Assembly: GCA_025936115.1 (NCBI GenBank)
Contig: JAICTZ010000011.1
Location: forward strand, 158,755-222,754
Length of the DNA: 64,000 nucleotides
Source: Polyangiaceae bacterium
GTDB taxonomy: Bacteria; Myxococcota_A; Polyangia; Polyangiales; Polyangiaceae
Reading direction: 5' to 3'
Shown here: piece after piece, positions 1-8,447 of the stretch
How positions within the stretch are numbered: the first letter of the stretch is position 1
Layout: every line of letters begins with the position of its first letter
The notes under the pieces: generated by a model
Seen by the model: the letters and a program-made list of their open reading frames with translations, nothing else
Told to the model about the DNA's origin: nothing
The model's database searches: none
Made by a program: the position numbers and the translations under genes

Positions 1-219
1 GAGCTCACTCGCCGCGCGGCTCACGAGCTCGAGCGCCGGGACGCGACCGTGCGCCACCACGGCTTCGCGCGCCACGCGCCGCACGCAGGAGTTCGGCTCC
101 GCTACGTCGCCGTCGCGGTGCACCGTCGAGACGATGCGCCGCGCGTCGTCGAGGTTCACGGCCGGGAGCGCGGCTCCGAGCTCCTCGGGCGTGACGCCCT
201 GCAGCGCGACGGGCAGCAT
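1..219 (-). CDS. N-terminal fragment, possible RlmN-like radical SAM methyltransferase
   Basis: An open frame runs from an ATG at 217-219 leftwards off the window edge, so only the first 73 residues are visible. It begins MLPVALQGVTPEELGAALPA and continues with an Arg-rich segment. The pattern 'L.G.TPEEL...L' followed by 'ARRIVSTVHR' is reminiscent of the N-terminal helical domain of divergent RlmN-type 23S rRNA adenine methyltransferases. The radical SAM CxxxCxxC motif would lie outside the window, so the assignment is weak. The frame diverges from the PASTA gene at 395, leaving about 175 bp for two promoters. Confidence 0.35.
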   Translation of the reverse strand, partial: MLPVALQGVTPEELGAALPAVNLDDARRIVSTVHRDGDVAEPNSCVRRVAREAVVAHGRVPALELVSRAASEL

Positions 220-394
220 TGTCGAAGGCGAGCTCACGGCGGGCGCCTTACCACCTTCGCGGCCCGGCTGCCGGGCGCTCGCTATTCATTGGGTATTATC
301 GAAGAGGACCCGAAGGCTCGGCTGACAGCCGGCGACATGAAAAGGCTCCGGTTCCCCTTTGGAATTGCCTGCGGGAAGCGGCTCGCCTTAGACT

Positions 395-1162
395 ATGGGC
401 TTGGCGTACGAAGACTGGGACGACCGCTATCGGCGAGGGAGCGATGGTATGCACGGATCTACGGTATTCCTGATTGCGTTCTTTACTTCAGTGCTCACGG
501 CTGCGGGCACGGTGTACGCCATCGACCGCTTCAATATCTTGCACCACGAGGCGCCGGCGGTGGCAGACGCGATCGTGCCCGATTTGCGCGGTTTTGCCGA
601 GGCGGACGCGCGGGCGAACGCGCAGGCTTCGCACATCACGCTGCTCGTCGGGCCGCACGAGGCGAGCGCCGACGCCAAGCCCGGCACGATCCTGCGCCAA
701 TCCGTGCCCGCGGGGCAGCACGTGCCGCGCGAGCATCCCGTGAGCGTGGTCCTCGCCGACGAGCTGCCGAAGGTGCCGAGCGTGACCGGACTTTCAGTAG
801 TCGACGCGACCAAGCATCTCGAAGAGAAGGGCTACAAGCTGCAAGCTTCGGCGCCGGTCGCGAACGCAACGGTGCCGGAGGGGCAGATCATCTCCCAGAC
901 GCCCCCGGCGGAAACTCCCACGGAAAAGGGCAAAACCATCACGGTTCAGGTCTCGGCCGGCGCCGCCGAGGTTGCCATGCCGAAGGTCATGGGTCTCTCC
1001 GTCAAGAATGCTCAAACCGAGCTCGAGAAGCTCGGCCTCGAGTCGGAAGTGCGCTGGGTCTCGATGGCCGAGACGCCGACGTTCGTCGTGCTGAACCAAA
1101 AACCCAAGCCTGCCGAAAAAGTGAAGCCTGGGACGAAGGTCGAGCTCACGGCGAATCACTGA
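395..1162 (+). CDS. Membrane-anchored protein with three PASTA domains
   Basis: The 255-residue protein has a short cytoplasmic N-terminus and one membrane helix at about residues 20-43. About three PASTA repeats follow (roughly 58-120, 122-188 and 190-255), each with the typical 'VP.v.Gls...A...L...G' start. PASTA domains bind peptidoglycan or beta-lactams and usually sit on Ser/Thr kinases or penicillin-binding proteins. Neither catalytic domain is present, so this is a stand-alone cell-wall-sensing or scaffold protein on the periplasmic side. The start used is ATG 395; Met18 just before the membrane helix is an alternative. The next gene begins about 95 bp downstream on the same strand. 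Confidence 0.8.
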   Translation: MGLAYEDWDDRYRRGSDGMHGSTVFLIAFFTSVLTAAGTVYAIDRFNILHHEAPAVADAIVPDLRGFAEADARANAQASHITLLVGPHEASADAKPGTILRQSVPAGQHVPREHPVSVVLADELPKVPSVTGLSVVDATKHLEEKGYKLQASAPVANATVPEGQIISQTPPAETPTEKGKTITVQVSAGAAEVAMPKVMGLSVKNAQTELEKLGLESEVRWVSMAETPTFVVLNQKPKPAEKVKPGTKVELTANH

Positions 1163-1257
1163 GTGATCGCGGAGGCCGTGGCTCGAAAGCCGTGCTAGAG
1201 TCTCGATCCCGAGTGCTGCGCGACGAGCGATGTCGCGCCAACCCGTGAACGAGGATC

Positions 1258-2163
1258 ATGGCGGCACGAAATCCCTTTGCGAGCTCCGATCTTTTCGACG
1301 ACCCCTACGGGCTCGTACAGTCGAGGCGCCCCGTCCGGCACTCGACGGGCTACTACTTCATACGCAATCTGCTGCTCGTTGGTGCGGTCGCGGGCGGCAT
1401 CGTCGCCGCCTACCGCAACGACGTATTCCGCGATCTGGCGCGCCATGCCGGCCTCGAGCAACGCTACCTGGACGCAGAGAAATTCCTCGTAGGTACGCCG
1501 GGTTGGGGCACCCCGCGCTCGATGGAGCCCGTGCTGAACCCCGCGGAGCCGGCCTCTGACGTTCAGGCCGCTGCGACTGCGGACACCTCGAGCTCTGCGA
1601 CGACGGCAGCATTCACCGCGACGGCTGCCGCGACCGAAGCCCCCGCGGTATTGACGGCGGCACCCGCTGCCGCGCCAGCGCACGCCACGTCGCCCGAGCC
1701 GTCACCCACCGCGCAGACGAGCCTCGCGCTCGCCGGACGTAGCAAGGGGTCGACGGCTGCGCCCGTCGCCTTCAACTCTCTCCCGGTCTTCACGCGGGGT
1801 GCGGCGCCACGGCCCGCGGCTGTCGAACCTGCGCCGCACCACGCCGCTGTCGCGGCGGCCCCGGTCGCGCATGCGGCGCCGGCTCCCGTGGCTCACGCGG
1901 CCGCTTCCCGCCCGGCTCCGGTGGACCATTCGCACGCTAAAGCCATCAAGGTCTCGCTCGACGAGGACGCGCCAGCCGAGCCCCCGACGCGGCATGCGGC
2001 TCCGACGCACGCTGCGCCCCCTCCGGAACCGGCGCCCGTCGCAGCCAAACCACAAAAGCCCGAAAAACCGCAGCTCAAGGCTACGGAAGCCCACGACGGC
2101 GACAATCCGCTGCTCGCTGCCGTACGCGGCGCCGTCCGCTCGCGCCCGCCGAAGGGCGAGTAG
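1258..2163 (+). CDS. Ala/Pro-rich membrane protein of unknown function
   Basis: The 301-residue protein has a single membrane segment near residues 36-52 (YFIRNLLLVGAVAGGIVAAY). A short charged, structured stretch follows up to about residue 85. After that comes a long low-complexity Ala/Pro/Thr/His-rich tail of the kind that spans the periplasm. A more charged C-terminal end (KPQKPEKPQLKATE) closes the protein. No enzymatic motif is visible. It follows the PASTA gene on the same strand and could be co-transcribed with it. Its architecture suggests a spacer or anchor protein, but the function is unknown. Confidence 0.6.
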   Translation: MAARNPFASSDLFDDPYGLVQSRRPVRHSTGYYFIRNLLLVGAVAGGIVAAYRNDVFRDLARHAGLEQRYLDAEKFLVGTPGWGTPRSMEPVLNPAEPASDVQAAATADTSSSATTAAFTATAAATEAPAVLTAAPAAAPAHATSPEPSPTAQTSLALAGRSKGSTAAPVAFNSLPVFTRGAAPRPAAVEPAPHHAAVAAAPVAHAAPAPVAHAAASRPAPVDHSHAKAIKVSLDEDAPAEPPTRHAAPTHAAPPPEPAPVAAKPQKPEKPQLKATEAHDGDNPLLAAVRGAVRSRPPKGE

Positions 2164-2168
2164 TCGGA

Positions 2169-3152
2169 CTACGGACGGAGCACGAGCGCTCCCTGAACGG
2201 CGCCGCGACGGAGCCGTTCGAGTGCGTCGTTGGCGCGATCGAGCGCCAGCGTCTCGACCTGCGTCTGCAGCGGGGTTTGCCGTGCGATTTCGAAGAAGCG
2301 CTCGCCGTCGTCGCGCGTGAGGTTCGCGACCGAGCGGAGCACGCGTTCGCCCCAGAGTAGCTCGTAGGGCATCGCCGGGATTTCGCTCATGTGGATGCCG
2401 GCGCACACGACGACGCCGCCCGGCCGTACGGCGCCGAGCGCGTGCGGCACGAGCGCGCCGACCGGCGCGAACAAGATCGCGGCGTCGAGCGGCTCGGGCG
2501 CGGGGCCGTCGGAGGGGCCGGCCCATTCGGCACCGAGTGAACGCGCGAACGATTGCGCCGCTTCGTCGCCGGCGCGCGTGAACGCGAACAGGCGCCGGCC
2601 TTCGAAGCGCGCGACTTGCGCGACGATGTGTGCGGCCGCACCGAAGCCGTAAATCCCGAGCGACCGTGCGTCGCCTGCGGCACGGAGCGCGCGGTAGCCG
2701 ATGAGCCCGGCGCAAAGCAGCGGCGCTGCGTGCGCGTCGTCGTACGCCGCCGGGATCGCGAAGCAGTAGCGCTCGTCGGCGACGGTGCGCGTCGCGTAGC
2801 CGCCGTCGCGCGTGTAGCCGGTGAAGCGGCCGCGTTCGCAGAGGTTCTCGCGTCCGGCGCGGCACTGGACGCACTCGCCGCAGGTCCAGGCGAGCCACGG
2901 CACGCCCACGCGCGAGCCGAGCGGAAAGCGCGGCGTGCCCGCCCCGTGCCCGATCACGGTGCCCACGATCTCGTGGCCGAGCACGAGCGGCAGCTTCGGT
3001 TCTTTGAGCTCGCCGTCGAACACGTGCAAATCCGTGCGGCAGACACCGCAGGCGCGCACCTCGAGCAAGAGCTCGCCGGGGCCGGGCTCGGGGTCGGGCA
3101 GCTCGGTCACGCGCAGCGCGGCGCCGGGACGATCGAAGAGCACGGCGTGCAT
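2169..3152 (-). CDS. Zinc-dependent alcohol dehydrogenase family protein
   Basis: The 327-residue medium-chain dehydrogenase/reductase probably oxidises alcohols or reduces aldehydes with NAD(P). The catalytic zinc site is indicated by C38 in 'CGVCRTD' and the H60-E61 pair in 'LGHEIVG'. The structural zinc loop has four cysteines (C91, C94, C97, C105). The cofactor-binding glycine motif reads GFGAAA, a relaxed GxGxxG. The length is slightly short for the class (usually 330-350). It converges on the preceding plus-strand gene with only 5 bp between stop codons. The start is ATG 3150-3152. Confidence 0.88.
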   Translation of the reverse strand: MHAVLFDRPGAALRVTELPDPEPGPGELLLEVRACGVCRTDLHVFDGELKEPKLPLVLGHEIVGTVIGHGAGTPRFPLGSRVGVPWLAWTCGECVQCRAGRENLCERGRFTGYTRDGGYATRTVADERYCFAIPAAYDDAHAAPLLCAGLIGYRALRAAGDARSLGIYGFGAAAHIVAQVARFEGRRLFAFTRAGDEAAQSFARSLGAEWAGPSDGPAPEPLDAAILFAPVGALVPHALGAVRPGGVVVCAGIHMSEIPAMPYELLWGERVLRSVANLTRDDGERFFEIARQTPLQTQVETLALDRANDALERLRRGAVQGALVLRP

Positions 3153-3475
3153 GGGACGCTCCTAGTCTCGAGTCCGGCAGTCTTGTGAGGAAAGATCACG
3201 ATCGTCAAGGAAGCCGCAACATACGCGAGAGCCGGCGAGGCCGGCGCATGGTGGCTCGCAGGTCGGCCCCGTCGCCGCGCTCGTGTGCGACGAGGGGAAG
3301 CCCCGCCCGCGGAAATTTTGGGGGTTGATGGGAGCACGGCGACCTCGCTCAAAGTCCAGCGTCGGTTGCCGACCACTGACCCACGACGCACAGGTGCTCG
3401 CCGGTCTTTCACGTTGCTCTTGGTCACTCGTGCCGATCGCGATCTGGTCTTCCAAGATCCCAAGTCGAGCCTAGA
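3153..3475. other. Intergenic region upstream of the alcohol dehydrogenase
   Basis: About 320 bp without a credible gene. The short open frames here lack ribosome-binding sites and family resemblance. Positions 3179-3250 carry one copy of a roughly 73-bp dispersed sequence that recurs in the fliQ-fliR gap. The alcohol dehydrogenase promoter must lie here on the minus strand; I could not identify a convincing -35/-10 pair. Confidence 0.5.
3179..3250 (+). repeat. Dispersed repeat, copy A
   Basis: This stretch begins AGTCTTGTGAGGAA, continues AGATCACGATCG and ends with the inverted motif GCCGGCGAGGCCGGC. The same elements occur in the same order at 50765-50840 with small indels (AGTCTTGGAGGAAC, AGATCACGATCG, GCCGGCGAGGCCGGC). 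The identity at both ends with a variable middle suggests a common origin. Here the sequence has no open reading frame through it. Confidence 0.6.
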
Positions 3476-4180
3476 CTACTCGCGAAACAGTCGAATTTTC
3501 AGGTTCGTCAGGTCGACGCTGCGCGCCGTCGCGGCGCGCACGCGCGCGAGGTATTCGACACGAGGGATTTGATAGACGCCCATCGACGCGAGGTGCGTCG
3601 TGACGAACTGGACGTCGAAGAGCTCGATGCCCGCCGCGAATAGGCTCCGCACGGCGGCGACGAGCGCGACCTTCGACGCGTTGGTTTCGCGGTGGAACAT
3701 GCTCTCCGCCGCGAACAGCGCGCCGCGCTGCACCCCGTAAAGTCCGCCGACGAGGCGCTCGTCGCGCCACACTTCGAAGCTCTGCGCGTCGCCCCGCTCG
3801 TGCAGTCGCAGGTACGCCCGGACCATCTCCGGCAAAATCCAGGTGCCGCCCTCGCGCTCGTTGCCGCACTCGCGCATGACGCGCTCGAAGGCGCGGTTCA
3901 CCGTCACCTGGAAATGGCCGCGCCGGAGCTCGCGGGTGAGGCTCTTCGAAACGTGCAGCGCGTCGTCGTCGAGCACGGCGCGTGGGTCGGGGCTCCACCA
4001 CATCGGCGGCAAGCCGTCGGCGTACCAGGGGAAAATGCCCGATTCGTAGGCCAAGAGCAGGCGCTCGGGCGTGAGATCGCCGCCCACGGCCAAGAGCCCT
4101 TCCGGGTCGGCCCACGCCGGATCGGGAAAAGTCATCGGCCCAGTCGGTGACAGCAAGACGGGGCGCGCGCGGCGGGCCAT
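3476..4180 (-). CDS. aat: Leucyl/phenylalanyl-tRNA--protein transferase
   Basis: The 234-residue enzyme transfers Leu or Phe from aminoacyl-tRNA to N-terminal Arg/Lys of proteins, marking them for ClpS/ClpAP in the N-degron pathway. Family signatures are clear: FPDPAWADPEGLLAVGGDL near the N-terminus, 'YESGIFPWY', 'WWSPDPRAVL', 'GGLYGV..GALFAAESMF' and a C-terminal 'DVQFVTTHLASMG'. The length is normal for the family. It lies 4 bp downstream of the glcD-like gene on the same strand, suggesting one transcript, though the two have no obvious functional link. Confidence 0.95.
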   Translation of the reverse strand: MARRARPVLLSPTGPMTFPDPAWADPEGLLAVGGDLTPERLLLAYESGIFPWYADGLPPMWWSPDPRAVLDDDALHVSKSLTRELRRGHFQVTVNRAFERVMRECGNEREGGTWILPEMVRAYLRLHERGDAQSFEVWRDERLVGGLYGVQRGALFAAESMFHRETNASKVALVAAVRSLFAAGIELFDVQFVTTHLASMGVYQIPRVEYLARVRAATARSVDLTNLKIRLFRE

Positions 4181-4184
4181 GAAT

Positions 4185-5615
4185 CTAGCAAGCGCGGTGA
4201 GGCGCTGCGGGGAAGATTTTGCCGGGGTTCAAGAGGCCGCTCGGATCGAACACGCGCTTGAGATCGCGCTGAAGCTCGATGAGCTCGGGTGCTTGTTCGA
4301 GCGGGAGGTACGGCGCCTTCAAGACGCCGATGCCGTGCTCGCCGCTCAGCGTGCCGCCGAGTCGCACGACCTCGTGAAAGAGTCCTTCGATGGCGCGCAC
4401 GACGGCGGGAACTTCGTCGTCGTCGTCCCACAGGAAATTGACGTGTAGGTTGCCGTCGCCCGCGTGACCGTACGTGAGATGGCGCACGCGCTCGCGTTCG
4501 CCGAGCATCGCGACGTGCTCGAGCAGGGCGCCGATGGCGTGGCGCGGCACGACGACGTCCTCGCTCAGTTTCTTCTTGCTGAGCTTGCGCACCGCGCGGC
4601 TCATTTCCCGCCGTGCGGACCAGAGCCGCGCGCGCTGGGCCGCGTCTTGCGCGACGAGCACCTCGAGCGCGTGCGCGCTTTCTGCCGTTTCCCCGAAGCG
4701 TTCGGCGTCGCGCTCGCAGGTTCGCTCGTCGCCGTCGAATTCGACGAGCAGCATCGCGCCCGCTCGCGCGTCGATCGCATTGCCCGCGCGGCGCATGGCC
4801 TCGAGCGTCGGACCGTCGAGGAGCTCGATGCAGCGCGGTAAGAGCCCGGCCGCGACGGCGCGCTCGACGGCGTCTCCCGCGGTCCGCACGTCGCTGAAGA
4901 GCGTCATCAGCGTCATGACGTGCTCGGGTTTCGGCATCAAGCCGACCGTCACGTCACCGAAGACCGCGAGCGTGCCTTCACTGCCGACGAGCAGCCCCGT
5001 CACGTCGTAGCCGGTCACACCCTTGGTCGTGCGCCGGCCGGCGTGGATGCGTTGTCCGCCGATGAGGAACGCGTCGACGCCGAGTACCCAATCTCGCGTC
5101 ACGCCGTACTTGAGGGCACGCGGCCCGCCCGCGTTCTCGGCGACGTTGCCGCCGAGACAGCAGTCGGCTTGCGAGTTCGGATCGGGCGGATAAAACCAGC
5201 CTTCCGCTTCGACGGCCGCGTGCAGCTCGGCGAGCACGACGCCCGGCTCCACGACCGCGACGCCGTCCCGCCGATCGATCTCCTTGATGCTCTTCATCCC
5301 GAAGGTCGAGAGCACGATGCCGCCCGCGACCGGCACTGCGCCTCCCGTTCGTCCCGTACCGGCGGCGCGCGGCGTGATCGGCACGGAGGCTTCGCGCGCC
5401 ACGCGCAGGGCCGCGAGGATGTCGTCGGGTGTCTCGGCGAGCACTACCGCGTCGGGTGTCACGCCCTCGGCTTCGGATTCGTCCTCGGCGTAGGCCGCGC
5501 AAGCGTCTTCACCGGTCAGGACCTTGGAGGGACCGAGCGCTTGTTCGAGCAGGCGTCGCGCTTTGTCGCGCGCCGCGCTGGTCGGGCGAGGCACGTCCGG
5601 GCGTCCAAGGAGCAC
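4185..5615 (-). CDS. FAD-linked oxidase, GlcD / D-lactate dehydrogenase type
   Basis: The 476-residue flavoprotein belongs to the FAD-binding type 4 family and probably oxidises a 2-hydroxy acid such as glycolate or D-lactate, passing electrons to quinone or a partner subunit. An FAD-binding PCMH-type domain occupies about residues 45-230 with the 'PRAAGTGRTGGAVPV' loop and 'PDPNSQADCCLGGNVAENAGG'. The FAD-oxidase C-terminal domain follows, with 'LTYGHAGDGNLHVNF' and the closing 'GEHGIGVLKAPYL'. No separate glcE/glcF partner genes are adjacent, so it may act as a single-subunit enzyme. Confidence 0.9.
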   Translation of the reverse strand: MLLGRPDVPRPTSAARDKARRLLEQALGPSKVLTGEDACAAYAEDESEAEGVTPDAVVLAETPDDILAALRVAREASVPITPRAAGTGRTGGAVPVAGGIVLSTFGMKSIKEIDRRDGVAVVEPGVVLAELHAAVEAEGWFYPPDPNSQADCCLGGNVAENAGGPRALKYGVTRDWVLGVDAFLIGGQRIHAGRRTTKGVTGYDVTGLLVGSEGTLAVFGDVTVGLMPKPEHVMTLMTLFSDVRTAGDAVERAVAAGLLPRCIELLDGPTLEAMRRAGNAIDARAGAMLLVEFDGDERTCERDAERFGETAESAHALEVLVAQDAAQRARLWSARREMSRAVRKLSKKKLSEDVVVPRHAIGALLEHVAMLGERERVRHLTYGHAGDGNLHVNFLWDDDDEVPAVVRAIEGLFHEVVRLGGTLSGEHGIGVLKAPYLPLEQAPELIELQRDLKRVFDPSGLLNPGKIFPAAPHRAC

Positions 5616-5653
5616 AGAGCAAGCTTAGCGCGTAACGCCCACCCTGCGTGCGC

Positions 5654-6367
5654 TCACTCCGGCCCGCGGCGGCGAAGCTCGGCTTCGAGCTCGGCGATGC
5701 GGCGCGCGGCGGCTTCGCGTTGCTCGATTTCGGCCTCTTCCGGCGTCGGCCACATTCCGGACCCGTCCGCGCCGTCTGCCAGACGCAGCATCACGCCGAG
5801 CCGCGCATCCTGGTGCAGGCACCAGTACGCTTCCAGCTTGTCGCAGTAGAGCGCGTTCGGCGCCGTGAGCTCGCGCTCGACGAGGTCGCTCTCCACCCAA
5901 TCCCAAAGCCTGAGCGGACGTTCGCGAGACTCAGGGTCGAAATACACGAGCTCTTCCACGCCGCAGCGCCGATAGCGATCGAGTCGGCGTTCGAGCTCGC
6001 GTGGTCCGCCGTCCGAAGCGCTGATGATCTCGACGGCGACCTCGGGCGCGCCGTGTTTCCACGTTTGATAGGACGGTAAGAGCTCGTCGGGGCCGCCCAG
6101 GCGCACGAAGGCGTCAGGCGCGAGGCATAGCTTGGGATCCGTCGAGTCCCAATACACGAATTGGTCGGACCCGACGTAGGCACGTCCGCGCAGCCGCCGC
6201 TCGAGGATCAAAAAAAGCGCCGTGCGCAGCCTGAGGTGCAGCGCCGATTCAGGCACTTTTTCCTCGAAGGGAAAAAAGACGGGCACGGGCTGCCGCACGT
6301 ATTGGTGCCGGAGCGGCTTTTGCAGGCGCGACGCGGTCACGGTTCGAGAATAGCACACGGCATGCAT
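5654..6367 (-). CDS. Uma2 family protein (DUF820, PD-(D/E)XK nuclease fold)
   Basis: The 237-residue protein shows the Uma2 pattern: 'CLAPDAFV' (acidic residue of the first active-site block), 'PEVAVEIIS' and 'RYRRCGVEELVYFDP'. Uma2 proteins are abundant in Cyanobacteria and Myxococcota and have a restriction-like nuclease fold, but their role is unknown. The lysine usually found before the 'Y..(L/C)GV.E' segment is replaced here by Arg (ERRLDRYRR), so catalysis is uncertain. The C-terminal 40 residues form a charged helix rich in Glu/Arg. Met11 (TASRL region) is not a better start than the first ATG. Confidence 0.75.
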   Translation of the reverse strand: MHAVCYSRTVTASRLQKPLRHQYVRQPVPVFFPFEEKVPESALHLRLRTALFLILERRLRGRAYVGSDQFVYWDSTDPKLCLAPDAFVRLGGPDELLPSYQTWKHGAPEVAVEIISASDGGPRELERRLDRYRRCGVEELVYFDPESRERPLRLWDWVESDLVERELTAPNALYCDKLEAYWCLHQDARLGVMLRLADGADGSGMWPTPEEAEIEQREAAARRIAELEAELRRRGPE

Positions 6368-6398
6368 CGGCCGCCCTTCGCTGCCGGTTGTGTGCGCG

Positions 6399-6878
6399 TC
6401 ACTCAGCGCGAACGATCGTCACTTCACGTCGCTGGCCCGCGATCGCGAGCTCGAAGGCGTCACCCGCGCTCTTGCCCGTGATCCCACGGCCGAGCGGTGA
6501 AGACGGCGTGACGACGTTGATCTCGCCGTGCTCGTCGCTGAGCTTCAGGCCGCCTCCCGCGGGGCTCAAGAGCACGCGCTGCGCCTTGCCGTCGACGTCG
6601 AGCTCGACAAGCGCGCCGACGGCGAGCGGCTCGTCGGCAGCGAAGCCGCGCGCTGGGATTTGCGAGAGGAGCGCGATGCCCGTTTCGAGCTCCTTGGCGC
6701 GCGCCGCTTGCCCGGCCGCTAGATACGAGAGCTCGATTTTACGCGTGTCCTTGTCGTTTTCGGGCCGCGCTTCGGGGTGATTGGCGGCGTCCGCCGTCTC
6801 CTTGGCGGCGCGGCTCGCGCTCGCGAGCTCGTCGCGCAGCGCGCGTTCTAGTTTTTCGAGCAGGCTTTTCTTGTCCAT
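6399..6878 (-). CDS. GreA/GreB-like C-terminal domain protein
   Basis: The 159-residue protein has an N-terminal helical part with 'AANHPEARPENDKDTRKIELSYLA'-type charge (summarised: about residues 25-55) and a C-terminal FKBP-like domain with 'PSSPLGRGITGKSAGDAFEL'. That motif matches the conserved 'SPLGRALLGKKVGD' of GreA/GreB. It lacks the long acidic-tipped coiled coil of true Gre factors, so it more likely belongs to the short RNA-polymerase secondary-channel-binding relatives. It starts with ATG 6878 and lies 31 bp downstream of the metal transporter on the same strand. Confidence 0.75.
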   Translation of the reverse strand: MDKKSLLEKLERALRDELASASRAAKETADAANHPEARPENDKDTRKIELSYLAAGQAARAKELETGIALLSQIPARGFAADEPLAVGALVELDVDGKAQRVLLSPAGGGLKLSDEHGEINVVTPSSPLGRGITGKSAGDAFELAIAGQRREVTIVRAE

Positions 6879-6909
6879 CGGCGACGATGCCGGACAGCGT
6901 GCCGCCGCT

Positions 6910-7656
6910 TCATTCCGGCGTCCACTTGGCTGCGCCGAGCAAGAGTCCGTCGACGAAGCCGATGCGGTAGGCGAGAAACAGGCCGAAGGCGAGACTGAGC
7001 GCGCCCGTCGCGCGTGCGACCACGCGTTCCGCGGACGCGAAACGCAGCGCCGCGATCCGGAGCGGCACGGCGAGTAGCCCGGTGACGAGCATCATGCTCG
7101 CTATCGTGCCGGCGCCGAAGACGGCGAGGTAGGCGAGCGCCGAGCGGGTGTCGTGCACCGTCGTGAGCACGAGCAGCGCGAGCGCCGCCGAGCCGGCGAG
7201 TCCATGCACGATCCCGACGAGGAGCGAGCGTCCGCCGCGGCGCAGCGTCGCGCCGAACCTTGCGCCGAGCGTCGGCCCTGACTCTGCGACAACCAGCGTC
7301 GTCATGCGCTGCCGTGCGCTCGCCGCTTCGAGCCGCTCGCCGGCGCCCGTCAAATTGAAGCCACCGAGCAGGATCAGCATGACGGCGACGGTCATTTCGA
7401 GCGAAAGCCCCAGACGCGGCGGGATCACGAGCCCGAACAGGACGATGGCGCCACCGACACAGAGCAGCGTGAGCGCGTGCCCGATTCCCCAAAATGCACC
7501 GAGCACGAGCGCGGCCCGCGCTGAACGTTCGCGCGTCACGAGCGTCGTCATCGCGACGACGTGATCGGCGTCCGTGGCGTGGCGCAAACCAAGCACGAAA
7601 CCGAGCGCTAAAAGGGCGAAGAGCGTCAAACGCGGAACCTGGTTCGGCCGTAGCAC
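6910..7656 (-). CDS. NicO/UreH-type nickel-cobalt transporter-like membrane protein
   Basis: The 248-residue polytopic membrane protein has about six helices. The first contains the NiCoT/NicO signature 'GLRHATDADHV' (H26, D29, D31, H32), which binds Ni2+ or Co2+. A central cytoplasmic loop (about residues 105-140) separates two halves, the second starting 'LLVGIVHGLAGSAALALLV', also typical of the UreH/HupE-like branch. The likely role is metal uptake or efflux at the inner membrane. The start is GTG at 7654-7656; no upstream ATG in frame fits better. No urease or hydrogenase genes are nearby. Confidence 0.8.
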   Translation of the reverse strand: MLRPNQVPRLTLFALLALGFVLGLRHATDADHVVAMTTLVTRERSARAALVLGAFWGIGHALTLLCVGGAIVLFGLVIPPRLGLSLEMTVAVMLILLGGFNLTGAGERLEAASARQRMTTLVVAESGPTLGARFGATLRRGGRSLLVGIVHGLAGSAALALLVLTTVHDTRSALAYLAVFGAGTIASMMLVTGLLAVPLRIAALRFASAERVVARATGALSLAFGLFLAYRIGFVDGLLLGAAKWTPE

Positions 7657-7751
7657 GTTTTCCTAGGCGCGTGCCACCAGCAGAGCCCGCGTGGCAATCG
7701 CGTGCCGGGGCGGCTTGTCGCACGGCTGTTCGTCCGCGAGCGCGCCCCGCT

Positions 7752-8447
7752 CTAACTTCGCGCCCAATGCGACACGACGAGCGCGCCGAGCAATGTCGCT
7801 ACGACGACGGGGAGTCCGTGCCCGATGAGCATGTGGACGTGCGCGACGTTCGGGCAATGCAGGTTGATCGTCGCGCCCGCGCAGAGCCCCACGGCAGCGC
7901 CCACGAGCCCGCTCCGCCAGCGTGAAGCGACGGGGAAGGCCGCGCGTAGCGTCGTGGCTGCGAGCACGAGCGGCAGCGCTGCCCATGCGAGCGTGAAGCT
8001 CATGCAGACGAACATCGCGACGGGCGACGCGCTGCCGGGCGCGTGCGCGTCGGGGATCGGAATCGCCGCAACGAGCACCCCGAAGGCGAGCGGAGCGAGC
8101 AGCGCGAGCGCGGCGACGACGGCGCGTTTCACACCGAGGCCGAGCCGTCCCGCAGCAAGCGCGAACGCGAGGCAACCCGCGGCCAAGACACAAGGCAGCA
8201 CGACCTCGGCCTCGAGGTACACAGGCGGCAACTGAGTCAGGTCTTTGCGCAAGCCGAGCAGCGCGAGATTCGAGCCGAACCAAAGCACGCTCGCGCCGAG
8301 CGCCAAGAGCCGGCGCCGTCGCGTCTCGTCCCGCGCGGCCGTGCGCGGCAGCGTGGGCAAGCGCGGCAGAGGACGCGCGCCGTGCGACGGCCGGTCCGGG
8401 ATCTCGCCGAGCCGCGCGAGCAGCTCTTCGTCGCTCGGGGTGGTCAT
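7752..8447 (-). CDS. NrsF family (DUF1109) membrane anti-sigma-like protein
   Basis: The 231-residue protein has a short cytoplasmic N-terminus (MTTPSDEELLARLGEIPDR) and six probable membrane helices. The last helical pair carries the family hallmark 'NLHCPNVAHVHMLIGH'. NrsF proteins bind and hold an ECF sigma factor encoded upstream and release it after metal or redox stress. The ATG at 8445-8447 overlaps the sigma factor stop as ATGA, indicating translational coupling. A longer open frame extends upstream, but it only shadows the sigma gene. Confidence 0.8.
   Translation of the reverse strand: MTTPSDEELLARLGEIPDRPSHGARPLPRLPTLPRTAARDETRRRRLLALGASVLWFGSNLALLGLRKDLTQLPPVYLEAEVVLPCVLAAGCLAFALAAGRLGLGVKRAVVAALALLAPLAFGVLVAAIPIPDAHAPGSASPVAMFVCMSFTLAWAALPLVLAATTLRAAFPVASRWRSGLVGAAVGLCAGATINLHCPNVAHVHMLIGHGLPVVVATLLGALVVSHWARS

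Noticed and set aside
49..1248. 399-codon Arg-rich open frame on the plus strand
   Set aside because: It overlaps the PASTA gene in another frame and has typical shadow composition (Arg/Ala/Gly).
2553..3188. 211-codon plus-strand open frame
   Set aside because: Antisense shadow of the alcohol dehydrogenase, which has complete zinc-binding motifs.
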